The notes beneath the pieces were generated by a model. It was not told where the DNA came from, ran no database searches, and worked only from the letters and a program-made list of their open reading frames with translations. From Typha latifolia (Eukaryota > Streptophyta > Magnoliopsida > Poales > Typhaceae): DNA of 64,000 nt. Shown piece by piece: positions 1 to 9,693 of the stretch (position 1 is the stretch's first letter; each line of letters starts with the position of its first letter). Both the position numbers and the translations under genes were made by a program. The stretch spans positions 4,543,808 to 4,607,807 of the forward strand of contig CM034110.1 of assembly GCA_019914945.1 (NCBI GenBank), in the 5' to 3' direction.

Positions 1-158
1 TGCTAGCCAGCCAGCGGCTCGGCTCCAACGAGCCAAGCTTGAGTGTGAGCGAGAGAGAGAGAGAGAAAGAGAGAGAAAGAAAGAGAAGGGAAAGGAGCTC
101 ACCGACGCTTACAGAGGTGGCGGCGGTGGTTTACAAGGACAGCTGCGATAGGCCGACC

Positions 159-195
<37 letters not shown>

Positions 196-389
196 AAGAG
201 AGGCGGTGGTGCTGGGGCCCGCCGCAACTAGTTGGCCGCAGCCGGTTGGCTGCGGCTGTGGCGGTGGGCGTGTGGCGCCTCACCACGCAAGCTGCTCATG
301 CAGCTTGCATGGGCACGGGGCCGGCCACACACGTCGTGCCCAAAAACTTTTTAATTTTTTTTAATTTTAATTTGAATTTTTTTAGAGGG
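1..389 (-). mobile_element. LTR tip of a gypsy-type element running off the left edge
   Basis: Read on the minus strand, this stretch starts at 389 with TGTAACAACTTGCCC, then an A-rich run, then a GC-rich hairpin (GGGCACGACGTG...CCGTGCCC), then long CT runs (GA on the plus strand, about 52-90 and 160-200). TGTAACA followed by A-rich sequence and a CT-rich leader is the usual start of long plant Ty3/gypsy LTRs; 11,937 onward has the same plan. It abuts the reverse-transcriptase frame at 390, so it looks like an insertion into that element. The other end and the target duplication are outside the window. Apparent open frames here are only the GA repeats. Confidence 0.55.
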
Positions 390-1561
390 CAAGTTGTTAC
401 ATGTATAATCCCTTGTGTAAGCATCTCCTTTATCAACCATGTAATCTCCTCCTTTTGTACGTGAGGGTACCTGTAAGGCCTCACGTTTGCTGGCCCTACT
501 CTCGGCACATTCTCAATGTGGTGATCTACATCTTGTACCAGCAGCAATCCCTTTGGCTCTTCAAAAAGAGCCGCAAATTCTTGCAACAAACTCCGCAAAT
601 CAGTTGGAGTGCTCGATATCCGCACCTTGAATGGTTTAGTAAGAGCCAATTACATCATAAAAGCATCATCATTGCAGCTAGGCAATCCCAAGAGAGGTTG
701 CAAGGTGGCACCCTATTTTGGATGCACTCCACCTAATTAAACCCGTCTACCATTGCCTCTTGAAGGTGAGGCACATCTCACGAAAATCAAAGGTCACGGG
801 CCCGAGACTCGCAACCAACTGTGTCCCCAATACGACGTCTGCGCCACAAAGTGCGATCGGATACAAGTCCATGAGAAAGGGATGGCCCTGAACTCAAACC
901 TGAATTGCACTACATATGTCGTCGACTCTGAACGTCGTATCATCACCAATGGTGACGTCAAACCCCACCGCCGACTCGGAAGTGAGTTGAATCTTCCTAA
1001 CTAGCTGCTAGTCAAGAAAGTTGTGTACTCCCCATGTCAATGAGGATATGCACTGTATGCTTCCTTATCAAACTGTCCACATGAAGAATCTTCAAAGGTG
1101 TTGCAGATCCGGAGTAGGTGTGTAGAAAAATGCCCTCTCTAATCTCCTCTGTCTTAGTCTCCTGCACCTCGATCTGTTGTTGCTCTTCTATCATGTCCAC
1201 TGCAACACCCTCATCATCAATCGGATCGTCCTTCTCGACCTCCCCATCTATAAGCATCATTGAATCAATTTGTCGTGTACATCGAAGTCCCGGTGTGAAC
1301 TTCTCGTCGCATCTAAAACACAACCCTTGGCCCTTCGCTCCTCCACCTGGGCAGGTGGAGTCCGTACATGGGCTATAGTAGCTATCTTCACATTTGAAGA
1401 AGCGCGAAAAGAAGATCGTGGTCCAGTTGTACTTGGGATGGTCCTTGGCAGGTAAATTAAGCCGCTGGGGCCACCCAATTTTATCTACTGCTTGTTAACC
1501 CATGGGTGCTTCCTATGCCCTCTGAGTGCTCGATGTTTGTCTTCCATAAGCAAGGCATCCT
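390..1561 (-). pseudogene. Ty3/gypsy gag-pol fragment (gag end, zinc knuckle, protease, RT start), broken
   Basis: Minus-strand remnant. At about 1,560-1,480 it encodes the end of gag (LLMEDKHRALRG-like). At about 1,330-1,280 there is a zinc knuckle (CFRCDEKFTPGLRC), and at about 1,050-1,012 the aspartic-protease start (VHILIDMGST, where DSGST would be expected). At 650-390 the RT begins: LLQEFAALFEEPKGL, DVDHHI, RPYRYPHVQKEEI, KEMLTQGII. The order gag, knuckle, PR, RT is that of Ty3/gypsy chromoviruses. Stops and frameshifts separate the pieces. RT is cut at 390 by the LTR tip, and gag is cut at 1,561 by the plus-strand element; the other half of gag is at 4,526-5,083. Dead element. Confidence 0.8.
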
Positions 1562-2523
1562 TGATAGGTCACGGAACAATTCCTTAAAGATCTAAATTTA
1601 TTGCAGGAAACAATCCACGCAACCAAGGAAAAATATTTACCAGATATTCTACACATATCCAAATAATATTAAACTAGTTGTATAAGATCTCCAACCTCTA
1701 TATATACAACTTTGATATTCACAACTTCTCCAGATTCGAAATCTATCTGTGACGAAACGATCCGAGAACATAAAGGAAGACTAGTTTAGTTGGTTTGTTA
1801 GGGTTTTAACTTAGTTATTGGTTTGTTAGGGTTTGTTTGGAGTTGTTTAACTTAGTTGAAGAGTTCTTAGGGTGAGCCTCTATAAATATGTGGAGGAAAA
1901 CCTAATTGAGGGGAGAATGCTATTGGAATATTGATTTGTTGCCTCTCTATCATCTATCTACCATAATCTCCCTCCTCCCTTTTCACCATCTTTCCACCTC
2001 TACCGTTGGCAAGGTTTCTCCTAACTTCTAATCTCACTCGTATGTCGATTTCTCCCTCTTCTTTGGGATCTCGACCACTTCTTCCCCTTCATCTATATCC
2101 CTTAACCACATCCACCATGTACCTTCATCTTCATAATCATCCATAACCCTAACTTCCACTCCACCCGTCACCATCACCATCAACCGCATTACTTCGTATT
2201 TTCGTCCCAGTTTCAATTCGAATCTGTGAAGGGCATAAATATGAAAATTGTAGATCCAGAGGTTACAAATCTAGTCCACTTATTTCATAATTTTCTAACT
2301 ACTGAAGAATATTTAAAAAATATTTTTCTACAGTTGTGCAGACTGATTCCTTTAAGGTGAACCTCAGACCTCTATTAATGGTTGAAACAAGGAAGATGAC
2401 ATCAATAAGGAGACCAATAAAGAGCACACCGACAAGGGAAGACTCAACCCACGATGACCCTAACCATAAGGCCGATTTCTTTGGACTGACCACGGCAGGA
2501 ATATGGGCTTGGCGGATGAACTT

Positions 2524-2535
2524 TGGTATCAGAGC
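2524..2535 (+). other. Primer binding site, initiator-Met tRNA type
   Basis: TGGTATCAGAGC, followed by CAGG, is complementary to the 3' end of plant initiator tRNA-Met, the usual primer of Ty3/gypsy and copia elements. It lies between the LTR-like leader and the gag fragment of the plus-strand element, which sets that element's orientation. Confidence 0.85.
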
Positions 2536-2539
2536 CAGG

Positions 2540-3260
2540 TGACCTGAGGATGAGGTTGATCCCTTTGGAGATGGTGATGGATGTGCTCGAGAATTTAGAG
2601 AAGGAGATCAATATGCACAAAGGTTCAGACTTAAACCAAGGATCTTTTGCGAACCCAACAATGCCATTCGGGGGAGAACCGCACACATGGACTTTCCAAA
2701 ATTCCAAGACGGTGATCCAACGGATTGGGTGTTTCAAGTTGAACAATACTTTGATTGTCAAGGGACAGCGGGGGACACAAACAGATGGCAAGCTTTCACC
2801 TCCAAGGAACGGCATTGCATTGGTATAGATCGATTATTTATGATGGAAGATTTATCGGTTGGGTTGATTTTTGTAGGAGGATTTTATGCAGATTTGGGAC
2901 AGCGGCATATGAAGATTTTGCTGCCACATTAAGCAAGATGGTTCAGAGGACGACCGTATTGGAGTACCAAGCAGAGTTTGAAAGAGTTAGTAGTCGTTGT
3001 GAGCCACCTTGGCCCGAATCGACATTAATTAGCACATTTATTTCAGCACTGCGGGAGCAGATATAGGTGAATGTTCGTGCTATATGTCCTACGACTCTTG
3101 AGGAGACCTTTGAGAAGACCGTAAAGATGGAGCAAAAATATAAGGCTCTCAAGATGTCAGCAAAAACAATTTGGCGCAACCGAGATGGGCGGTTTGCACC
3201 TAGAACACCGGCTGGAAATTCTGCAGGTTCAAAGACAGCGGCTGCTAGTACTAGACCACG
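2540..3260 (+). pseudogene. Ty3/gypsy gag (retrotrans_gag domain), frameshifted
   Basis: The plus-strand gag domain is spread over shifted frames. MDFPKFQDGDPTDWVFQVEQYF (from 2,687) is followed by LHWYRSI and the FCRRILCRFGTAAYEDFAATLSKMVQRTTVLEYQAEFERVSSRC stretch (to about 3,000). A TAG at about 3,064 breaks the frame, and a further open segment runs to about 3,200 (VRAICPTTLEETFEKTVKMEQKYKAL). The W-x-VEQYF, FG and VxEYQxEFE signatures are those of the plant retrotransposon gag family. The zinc knuckle is not seen. Confidence 0.8.
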
Positions 3261-3276
3261 ACCACCTTTGAGACTA

Positions 3277-3496
3277 ATACACTTAGTTAGGATCTTTTCT
3301 TATTGCATTAGTTGTTTATTTTCATTAAAATAAAATTTCTGTAAGTTGCGTTTGAACGCACGTGGGGTCCCATTCGAAAGCCCATGCGAATGCCTGCATC
3401 AGGTTGGCAAATATAGAAAATGCATATTGTGTCGCGTTCGCACATACAGAGAATAATTTTGTGCGTTCGAACGTGCCGATGGGGTGTGTGGTACAT
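3277..3496 (+). repeat. U3-like segment with GTTCGAACG palindromes
   Basis: This starts ATACACTTAGTTAGG and matches the start of the solo LTR at 46,035 over about 150 bp (shared TTTCTGTAAGTTGYGTTYGAACGC and TGCGAATGCCTG). It contains GTTTGAACGC, ATTCGAAAGC, GTTCGCAC and GTTCGAACG. It sits between gag and integrase, where a U3 does not belong, so the element has been rearranged. Confidence 0.6.
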
Positions 3497-3601
3497 CCCC
3501 CCCCCCCCCCATGCAAGTTGTAGCTTGCATGGGCACGAGGCCGGCCATAGTGTCGCCGGCCACGTCGTGCCCAAATATTTTTTTTAAGGTTGGGTTGTTA
3601 C
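3497..3601 (-). repeat. Short LTR tip with a 14-nt poly-C run
   Basis: Read on the minus strand from 3,601 it begins TGTAACAACCCAACC and then shares the hairpin GGGCACGACGTGGCCGG...CGTGCCCATGCAAGC with 300-340. A run of 14 C (3,497-3,510) marks its other end. It is a ~100-bp fragment of the LTR family seen at 1-389, spliced into the gypsy element between U3-like and integrase sequence. Confidence 0.5.
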
Positions 3602-4252
3602 AATATTCTTATCCTACCTTTCCCTTTCTTGATGAGCTGAGGTATGCATGTACATCTGACCTAGATGTTTTGAGATTATTGCACGAGGTGTTGGATGATT
3701 CAGAGCGCCATCCAGAGTTGGAAAATCGAGGCAGTTTGCTACTAGATCGCGAATGCATTCGAGTGCCCGCAAATGATGGATTGCGGTAGAAATTATTGGA
3801 GCACTTCCACCAAACTCCAGAGGCTGGTCATGAGGGTGTCTTGAGGACTTATAGGAGGATATCTCAGAGTTGCATATGGCCAAGATTGAGGTGGGATGTG
3901 AGGAGTTTTGTCCGTACTTGCGAAGTCTGTCAAAGGGCTAAAGCAACCATATTGAAACCGGCCAGATTACTATAGCATTTACCTATACCAGACCGTGTTT
4001 AAGAAGATATTTCTATGAATTTCATAGAGGGTCTTCCGTTGGTACGTGGTTATTCTGTTATTTTTGTGGTGGTTGACAAATTGAGAAAGTGTGCGCATTT
4101 TACTGCATTGTCACATCCATTTTCAACCAAGTCAGTGGCTAAAATTTTTATTATAGATGATGCTCGGTTACATGGCATGCCACACACAATTATCTCGAAT
4201 CATGATCGTGTATTTATGAGCGACTTTTGGACGGTGTTTTTCAAATTGTAGG
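3602..4252 (+). pseudogene. Ty3/gypsy integrase fragment
   Basis: The plus strand encodes the integrase zinc domain (LLEHFHQTPEAGHEGVLRTY ... RTCEVCQRAK, about 3,795-3,945), with H and C ligands visible. The catalytic-core start follows (ISMNFIEGLPLVRGYSVIFVVVDKL, about 4,008-4,085), then HFTALSHPF and RLHGMPHTIISNHDRVFMSDFW up to 4,250. The first catalytic Asp is replaced by Asn (MDFIEGLP expected, MNFIEGLP seen), and the second motif reads SNHDRVF where SDRD is expected. Several stops (about 3,788, 3,973 and 4,000) break it. It ends at TAG 4,249 and runs straight into LTR sequence. Confidence 0.8.
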
Positions 4253-4525
4253 GGAATCGATTGAATTTCAGTCCGAATCATATCCCTAACTCCACCCGTC
4301 ACCACCACCATCATCCGCAAGATATCGTATTTTCGTCCCAATTTTAGTTAGAATCTGTGAAGGGATAAATACAAAAAATGTAGATCAGGGAGTTACAGAT
4401 CGATTTCACTTCATTTCGTAATTTTTTGACTACGGGATAATATTTGGTGAATATTTTCCCTTAGTTGTGCAGATTGTTCCCTACAATAAATCCATATCTT
4501 AAAGGAATTGTTTCATAACCTATCA

Positions 4526-5521
4526 GTCCTCCACTACTTGCCCCCGATTTAGCAGTCGTAGGGCACGTACATTAGCCTAAATTTCTTCCCTCAATCTAGC
4601 AATAAAGGTGGCTTTGAGTTGCTAGTCCATCCAAGGTGGTACACAATGACTAGACACCCATTCGAACTCTTCTTGGTAAGCCCTCACCGTTGTCCTCTGG
4701 ACCTCCTTCCTCAATAAACCATCAAAATCCTTGTACATTGATGATCCAAACCGTTTGTAGATCAAATAGTAAAACTTCGTCCAAGCTGTTATTCCTCTAT
4801 GCATCGTCGCTAAACAATACCACCACAATGTCAAGTCCTCCAAATGAAAAGATGGAAGAAATAACTTTTGATCTTCTTCGGTGCCATGGAAGTTGAAAAA
4901 TTGCTCGACACGGTAAAGCCAATCTAGCGGGTCACCTCCTTTGGATTTGGGGAATTCCAACTGCACTGTTCGTCTACAGATATGGGTATCATGGTTTGGA
5001 TTGAAGCGAGCTCTAGCCCTAACCGGGGGAGAATGCTCCTTAGGCCATGCCATCTCTCTATGGCATTCTCTTATTGCAGCCATGATGTTATCTTCTTCTT
5101 CCTCTCAATCTAAGGATCATCTTCTTCTTTGTTGATAAGCTGCGCTCGCCGACGAGGCTCATGTTTCCTCAGTTTGAACGTGGTCTCCCTCTGTGGTCCT
5201 TGGTTGATCGGTGAAACCATCATAGGGGTTTCGGGGGTGGAAGACTTGGGTACTTCTGGTCCTTGACTTGACCCTTCTCAAATCGCCCGCAACAACCTAA
5301 TATTTTGTTAAGCCATTGTTTGACTCAAGGTTCCGATAGTTTGGGCAAGAATGTTAGAGTAGGTTTATCCCAATACTTCAATGGACCTTGATAGTATCTC
5401 TATGTTTGGGTCGATGATGGAAGATGGAGGAGGTAATGCTGCGGGTGTGTATTCTTCTTGCCCTTCATTGTCGGATGACATCATTATAGGTGCATGTTAA
5501 GGAAGGCTGGCTTTGATACCA
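4526..5521 (-). pseudogene. Ty3/gypsy gag, 5' half, with primer site; interrupted by nested element
   Basis: The minus-strand gag domain lies at 5,083-4,622: RRTVQLEFPKSKGGDPLDWLYRVEQFF, then FHLEDLTLWWY, GITAWTKFYYLIYKRFGSSMYKDFDGLLRKEVQRTTVRAYQEEFEWVSS. The frame continues to 4,526 (LKATFIARLREEI ... VVED), where the plus-strand element was inserted, and picks up at 1,561. The segment 5,100-5,500 encodes the low-complexity N-terminal part with stops. A primer site (TGGTATCAAAGC on the minus strand) is at 5,510-5,521. This is the same element as 390-1,561. Confidence 0.8.
5510..5521 (-). other. Primer binding site of the minus-strand gypsy element
   Basis: The minus strand reads TGGTATCAAAGCC, one base from the initiator-Met tRNA complement (G to A). 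It lies just 5' of the gag start on that strand and marks the LTR boundary near 5,522. Confidence 0.75.
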
Positions 5522-6260
5522 ACTTATTACAGTTGTCTTTGATGAAGATGATTTTCTGTTCGATTTGATAATCTGGATAAAACTTAGCATGGAACTTACA
5601 AAGGTAACTGGGATCAATCCAACCATTGGATCGATCTGAGATTCAAATATGTTATTTCTCTATGGGTTAGGAATCTAGCCCAACTAGAATCTTGTTGATC
5701 GGGTAGATCGAAAGTTATGTTGGAAATAATGATCGAAGGTCAAGAGATAGCGAGATGGATGTGGAATATGTAGTTAGGGTTATGGGATATGATTATGGGT
5801 ATAGTGGATGGATTAGTGCTTTGAACTAAATGAGGTGGGAGAATGGAGCTTCCAAGTATAGCCTGGTTGCCGAGGAAGAAGGGAGAAGCGACAGAGGGTT
5901 AACTTCGGCTGTAGACGAGAACTTAGGTTGGTTACCAAAGGGGAGGAAGGAGGGGGAGAAGAAGCCTAGATGAAGAACAAGTTAAATAATCAATAATACA
6001 AAGAGGCTATTTTTTCACATAATTAGAGGCTAGCTAAACATCAAAAATTCTAAATAAATTCTATTACGACTCAACTTACCTGTCTTATCATGTTCAAAAG
6101 GCCAAAACACATTATCTGTATGTGCGAACGCAAGATCAGACATTCAAACGACCAAAATGCGTTCTCTGTATGTGCGAGCGTGAAACAGGTGTTCGAACAC
6201 CACATTCGAATGACATCCATTTGCGTTCAAATGCACCTGCAAAAATTATCTTATTTTTGT
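5522..6260 (-). mobile_element. 5' LTR of the minus-strand gypsy element
   Basis: This is the sequence immediately upstream (minus sense) of the primer site. Its distal part (6,115-6,240) holds U3-type GTTCGAAC palindromes in minus orientation, matching the order in the solo LTR at 46,035-46,883. No coding capacity is seen. The outer boundary is not sharp; sequence of another LTR family begins at about 6,260. Confidence 0.5.
6115..6240 (-). repeat. GTTCGAAC palindrome cluster (copy 2)
   Basis: Contains GTGCGAACGC, ATTCAAACG, TGCGTTC, GTGCGAGCG, GTTCGAACAC, ATTCGAATG and GCGTTCAAATGC within 125 bp. The units differ mainly by CG to TG or CA changes. It is part of the LTR just described. Confidence 0.6.
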
Positions 6261-7518
6261 AAAACATAAATAGAAATCGATATAAATTGAAATGGTTTAA
6301 TCATGTTCACTATGCACCTAAATCAAGAACCGCAACAAGTTGATTAAATTAGAAGTGGTATTAGGCAAGTAAATTCTCTGTAGTTTAGGAATAGTGTAGT
6401 ATTGAAGTGATATTTTACTTTATGAGATTATCGCATTCATATCAAATATAGGTAGATGTTTATTCACTATTCAGTATAATTATATTTAATTTACTATGAA
6501 GTATAGTTATTCATGGATTATTAGAGTATTTATAATTATGATATCTTTGATGTTCATGTCTTATGATTGATGATGTTAACTACTACACCATTTGCACGTA
6601 TCACCATATAGTTAAGTTTCGTCTTGATAGTGTCTGGTTTACCGCTCAGCCTAGGGTTAGGAGATAGAGTGTATATTTATTACCTATATTTATATCGATC
6701 AACGCCTGAAGTCATGAAGTCAAGAGAGGACTATCAAGCATCGCGTGTGCCGATTTGTAATACAGTCAAGTATGGAGACTAGACACTCGGTAATATAAAT
6801 TTATAATTGAGACGTAGGGGTCGTAGACCTAACGGTACTCGATGATGCAAGGTCAGGGTGTTTTTGACTAGTGTGCTCTTATTTTCGCTGTTAGCCATGA
6901 TTCTGCTATATTCGATGATTTTGTTATATGCGATGATATATGCTTATGACTGGGGTTCTTAGTCTAGTCACCACAAACAACTAGTTATATGCAGCATCAT
7001 TAGGCATGTATGGGCATCATTATCGCTAGATATCTATTCCTCCTCAATGTTTGAGATGATGTGTGAGCCTATGTTTATTATGTAGTGGATAGCTCTTTGA
7101 GCATGTTATGATAATTATGGCTATGACTCAGTGTGAGCTTGATATAAATGATTTGATAGTTTAAATAATACATATCATATGTTCTTTTATTAATACATGT
7201 GAGCTATTGATATGAATATGTTGCATGGACGCATTACTATGATCATATTGGCATATATATGTGCTATATGACATCTTTTATTATCCTACTTTTAGATTGT
7301 AGAGATATTTACTTACTGTGCTCTATGCTCACCACCTTTTGGTGAAAATATTTTTTCAAACCAAGTAGATATCCTCGAGTCTGTGGAGGAGCTGGTGAAG
7401 ATTTGATTATTTTTTCTTTATTTATTTTAGTATTGTAAAATAAGTTATATAAATTGTAGCCCATACGCGACATTTATTTTAATGAGATGTATAGATAAAT
7501 ATTTTGGGGCTTATTACA
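6261..7518 (+). mobile_element. 3' part of a long gypsy-type LTR
   Basis: The end at 7,518 (TTTTAATGAGATG ... GGGGCTTATTACA) is typical of long Del/Tekay-like LTRs, and TGTGGTAATTTAGAC just after it could be a decayed primer site. The segment near 6,640-6,700 (CAGCCTAGGGTTAGGAGATAGAGTGTAT) matches 13,365-13,395, which belongs to the LTR starting at 11,937. No coding content. Confidence 0.45.
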
Positions 7519-8584
7519 GCTTGTGGTAATTTAGACATTATTTAGCTTGTTTTATTTTTAAAAATATTAGATTTTATTCTATATATTATGTACAAACATT
7601 GATTAACAGATCACGTGGAAACCACCTGAGTTTTGTCTAAGTGAAGGGCACATGTAATAGGAGGTGGGTATTTCACTTACATTGTCCAATCAACATTTAA
7701 TAAGCACTATATAGCAGAAGGGAAAACTTGAAGAAAGAAAAAAAAACTCTCATCTGCAAATAAAAATTAAAAATGGGTGTAAGTGACAAAATCAAAACTA
7801 ATTATGGTTTTAGTACAAATTTCTCTAATATTTCTCAATGAGAGGCTTGTAAAGATAAGAAGGAAAAAAAGAAGATACTGTAAAACTTTTTGGTTATTCA
7901 TATAGCGCTGCATTAGTATTTAATTAGGCACTAAGTGGTAGAAAGGCAAATTTGAAAGAGACAAAAAAAAACCTGAAAAACTAAAATGAGCTCAAATGAC
8001 AAAAACAAAATGTATGTGTGATTTTCATGCAAATAATTCTACACCTTATCTCTAAAAATAAAAAAGATTACTTTTTTAAAAATTTACTCAAATATATTTA
8101 AGATATAATTTAGCCTCTTAAACTATCACTATTTTCCAAGAACATGTTAAACCTTTTTTATATCCATATCGAGCCCTTTAGCTCAAAAATAATATCCAGC
8201 TAAAGCCTTCAATTCAGAGTACCGTGGTAAATTTTTATTTAATTCACAAAGTATATATGAAAAAAAAGGAAAATAAAATTCAGGTGTGATGTACGTAAAC
8301 AGTAGGGTTAAATGTACTTAAGCATAAACTTAGGTCAAATATTACTTTTTGAGTCCCTTTCAAGAAAAAGACGAGTTGGAGCCACCGTCGGTCCCACCGT
8401 AGTCTGCCATCGCAAAAGAGTACAAACTTAAAAAAGGAAAAGTAGCAGACCACTGTCTGCACTCCCCCCACACACTTTCTCTGCGGCTGCCGTGGTCCTT
8501 TTCGCACGGTCCCTCTCTGTGTCCGCCCAGTGCGCTCTGTACACTCCACGTCATCCTTTCTATATTTTATCATCCTTTAAATAA
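7519..8584. other. No gene seen; AT-rich, possible foldback debris
   Basis: No supported frame. At 8,100-8,230 there are phrases (CCTCTTAAACTATCAC) like those in the foldback at 53,745-53,960. A C-rich patch at 8,450-8,560 is open in two minus frames by composition only. Confidence 0.4.
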
Positions 8585-9150
8585 TGGTAATTAAATAAAT
8601 AATATTTACAAATCACACCCTGTATTTACTTATTTTCTAATTCACATCTCGATTTTAAAATTTTTATAACTCAACCGTCTACTTTTTTTTCCTATTATTT
8701 TTTATTTAATACCCTAAGTTAATTTAGACGATACTAAAAAAATAATATTTTTATAATATATAAATTAATTTATAAATATATAAATTACTCACGTCTTCCT
8801 CGTCTTTCTTTTCCGTCCTGAAGAAAAAAGAAGAAAAAAAGAGGAGAAGAGGAAGAGGAGAAGGGAGGAAATGAGAAAGCATGGTGGCAATGGTGGCAGT
8901 CGCGGCAATGACTGACAAAGAAAGGAAGTAGGTGGGGGAAGATGGTGGAGGGATATAGAAAATGAGAGAAAATAGTGAGGGTATTTTAGTAAGTTAGTTA
9001 ACGTTAGTTAGTCATAATAAGATATTAAACGAGAATTATAATAAAAAAAATAAAGTATCGAGCTACAATATCCTCAAAGACGAGTGTGAATAATAAAATA
9101 GGTAAAATATAGGGTGTAATTTATAAGAATCTCTTAAATAAATTATATTT
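8585..9150. mobile_element. Long-TIR MITE (copy of the 33.5-kb and 63.6-kb family)
   Basis: The left end, ATTTACAAATCACACCCTGTATTTAC, is inverted at the right end (about 9,100-9,145: TAAAATATAGGGTGTAATTTATAAGAATCTC). The internal phrase order (TCAACC, then ATACCCTAAGTTAA) is shared with 33,517-34,265. The middle (8,820-8,960) is a purine-rich GAAGAAGAGG and GGTGG stretch not found in the other copies. Confidence 0.6.
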
Positions 9151-9693
9151 CTTAAATATATTACAAATAAAGCTCTCTCTTTCTGATATTTACAAATAAA
9201 ACCTTCTATTTGCTGAAAATAAATCCAATATGTAGATTGATAGATATAATTTAAACTGACCATTCAATTAACTTAATTATACAACTAAAATAAGCCTCTA
9301 TCACAGCATGCGAATTTATACTTTTTCTTTGGATATAAATACATACGAATGTTAGACGAATATTAAAATGTAAAATAATATCCAAACTAAACAGATGAAT
9401 CTCATGGGAATATGGACACAAACCGGATAATTATTTATAAAAGAAAAAGAATAGAGATCCACACATTTAAAAGAGACTAATGGATCAAATAAATGAAATT
9501 GCTTTAGGTTTCTTTCCTATTTGTACAATGCAATTGAGGAAAAGAGGTTGAATAGCAAATATCTAGATCAGATGACAATTGTCATTCTTCCACTTATTCA
9601 TTCTTTCATCCTACCCAAATCTATTCCTTCAAAACATAGTGTATGAAAGCCTAGGGAGAAAAAAGGGTGAAACAACACCATATCAGACCCTCC
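9151..9693. other. No feature recognised
   Basis: AT-rich sequence with no supported coding, RNA or repeat structure up to the poly-T that ends the LINE. Confidence 0.4.

Larger units (their letters stand above)
1562..4525 (+). mobile_element. Rearranged Ty3/gypsy element nested in the minus-strand gypsy gag
   Basis: The ends are TGATAGG at 1,562 and CCTATCA at 4,525, flanked by ATCCT (1,557-1,561) and GTCCT (4,526-4,530), a 4/5 match to a 5-bp target duplication. The interrupted minus-strand gag frame resumes on the far side. Inside are an LTR-like region with a TATA box near 1,884 (CTATAAATATG), a primer site at 2,524, gag at about 2,560-3,250, U3-like sequence at 3,277-3,496, a foreign LTR tip at 3,497-3,601, integrase at 3,602-4,252, and LTR end sequence from about 4,255. 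Protease, RT and RNase H are missing. Oddly, the first ~200 bp are an inverted copy of the last ~200 bp. Confidence 0.75.

Noticed and set aside
39..464. Open frame of 141 codons rich in Arg/Glu
   Set aside because: Produced by GA dinucleotide runs inside an LTR; it has no domain.
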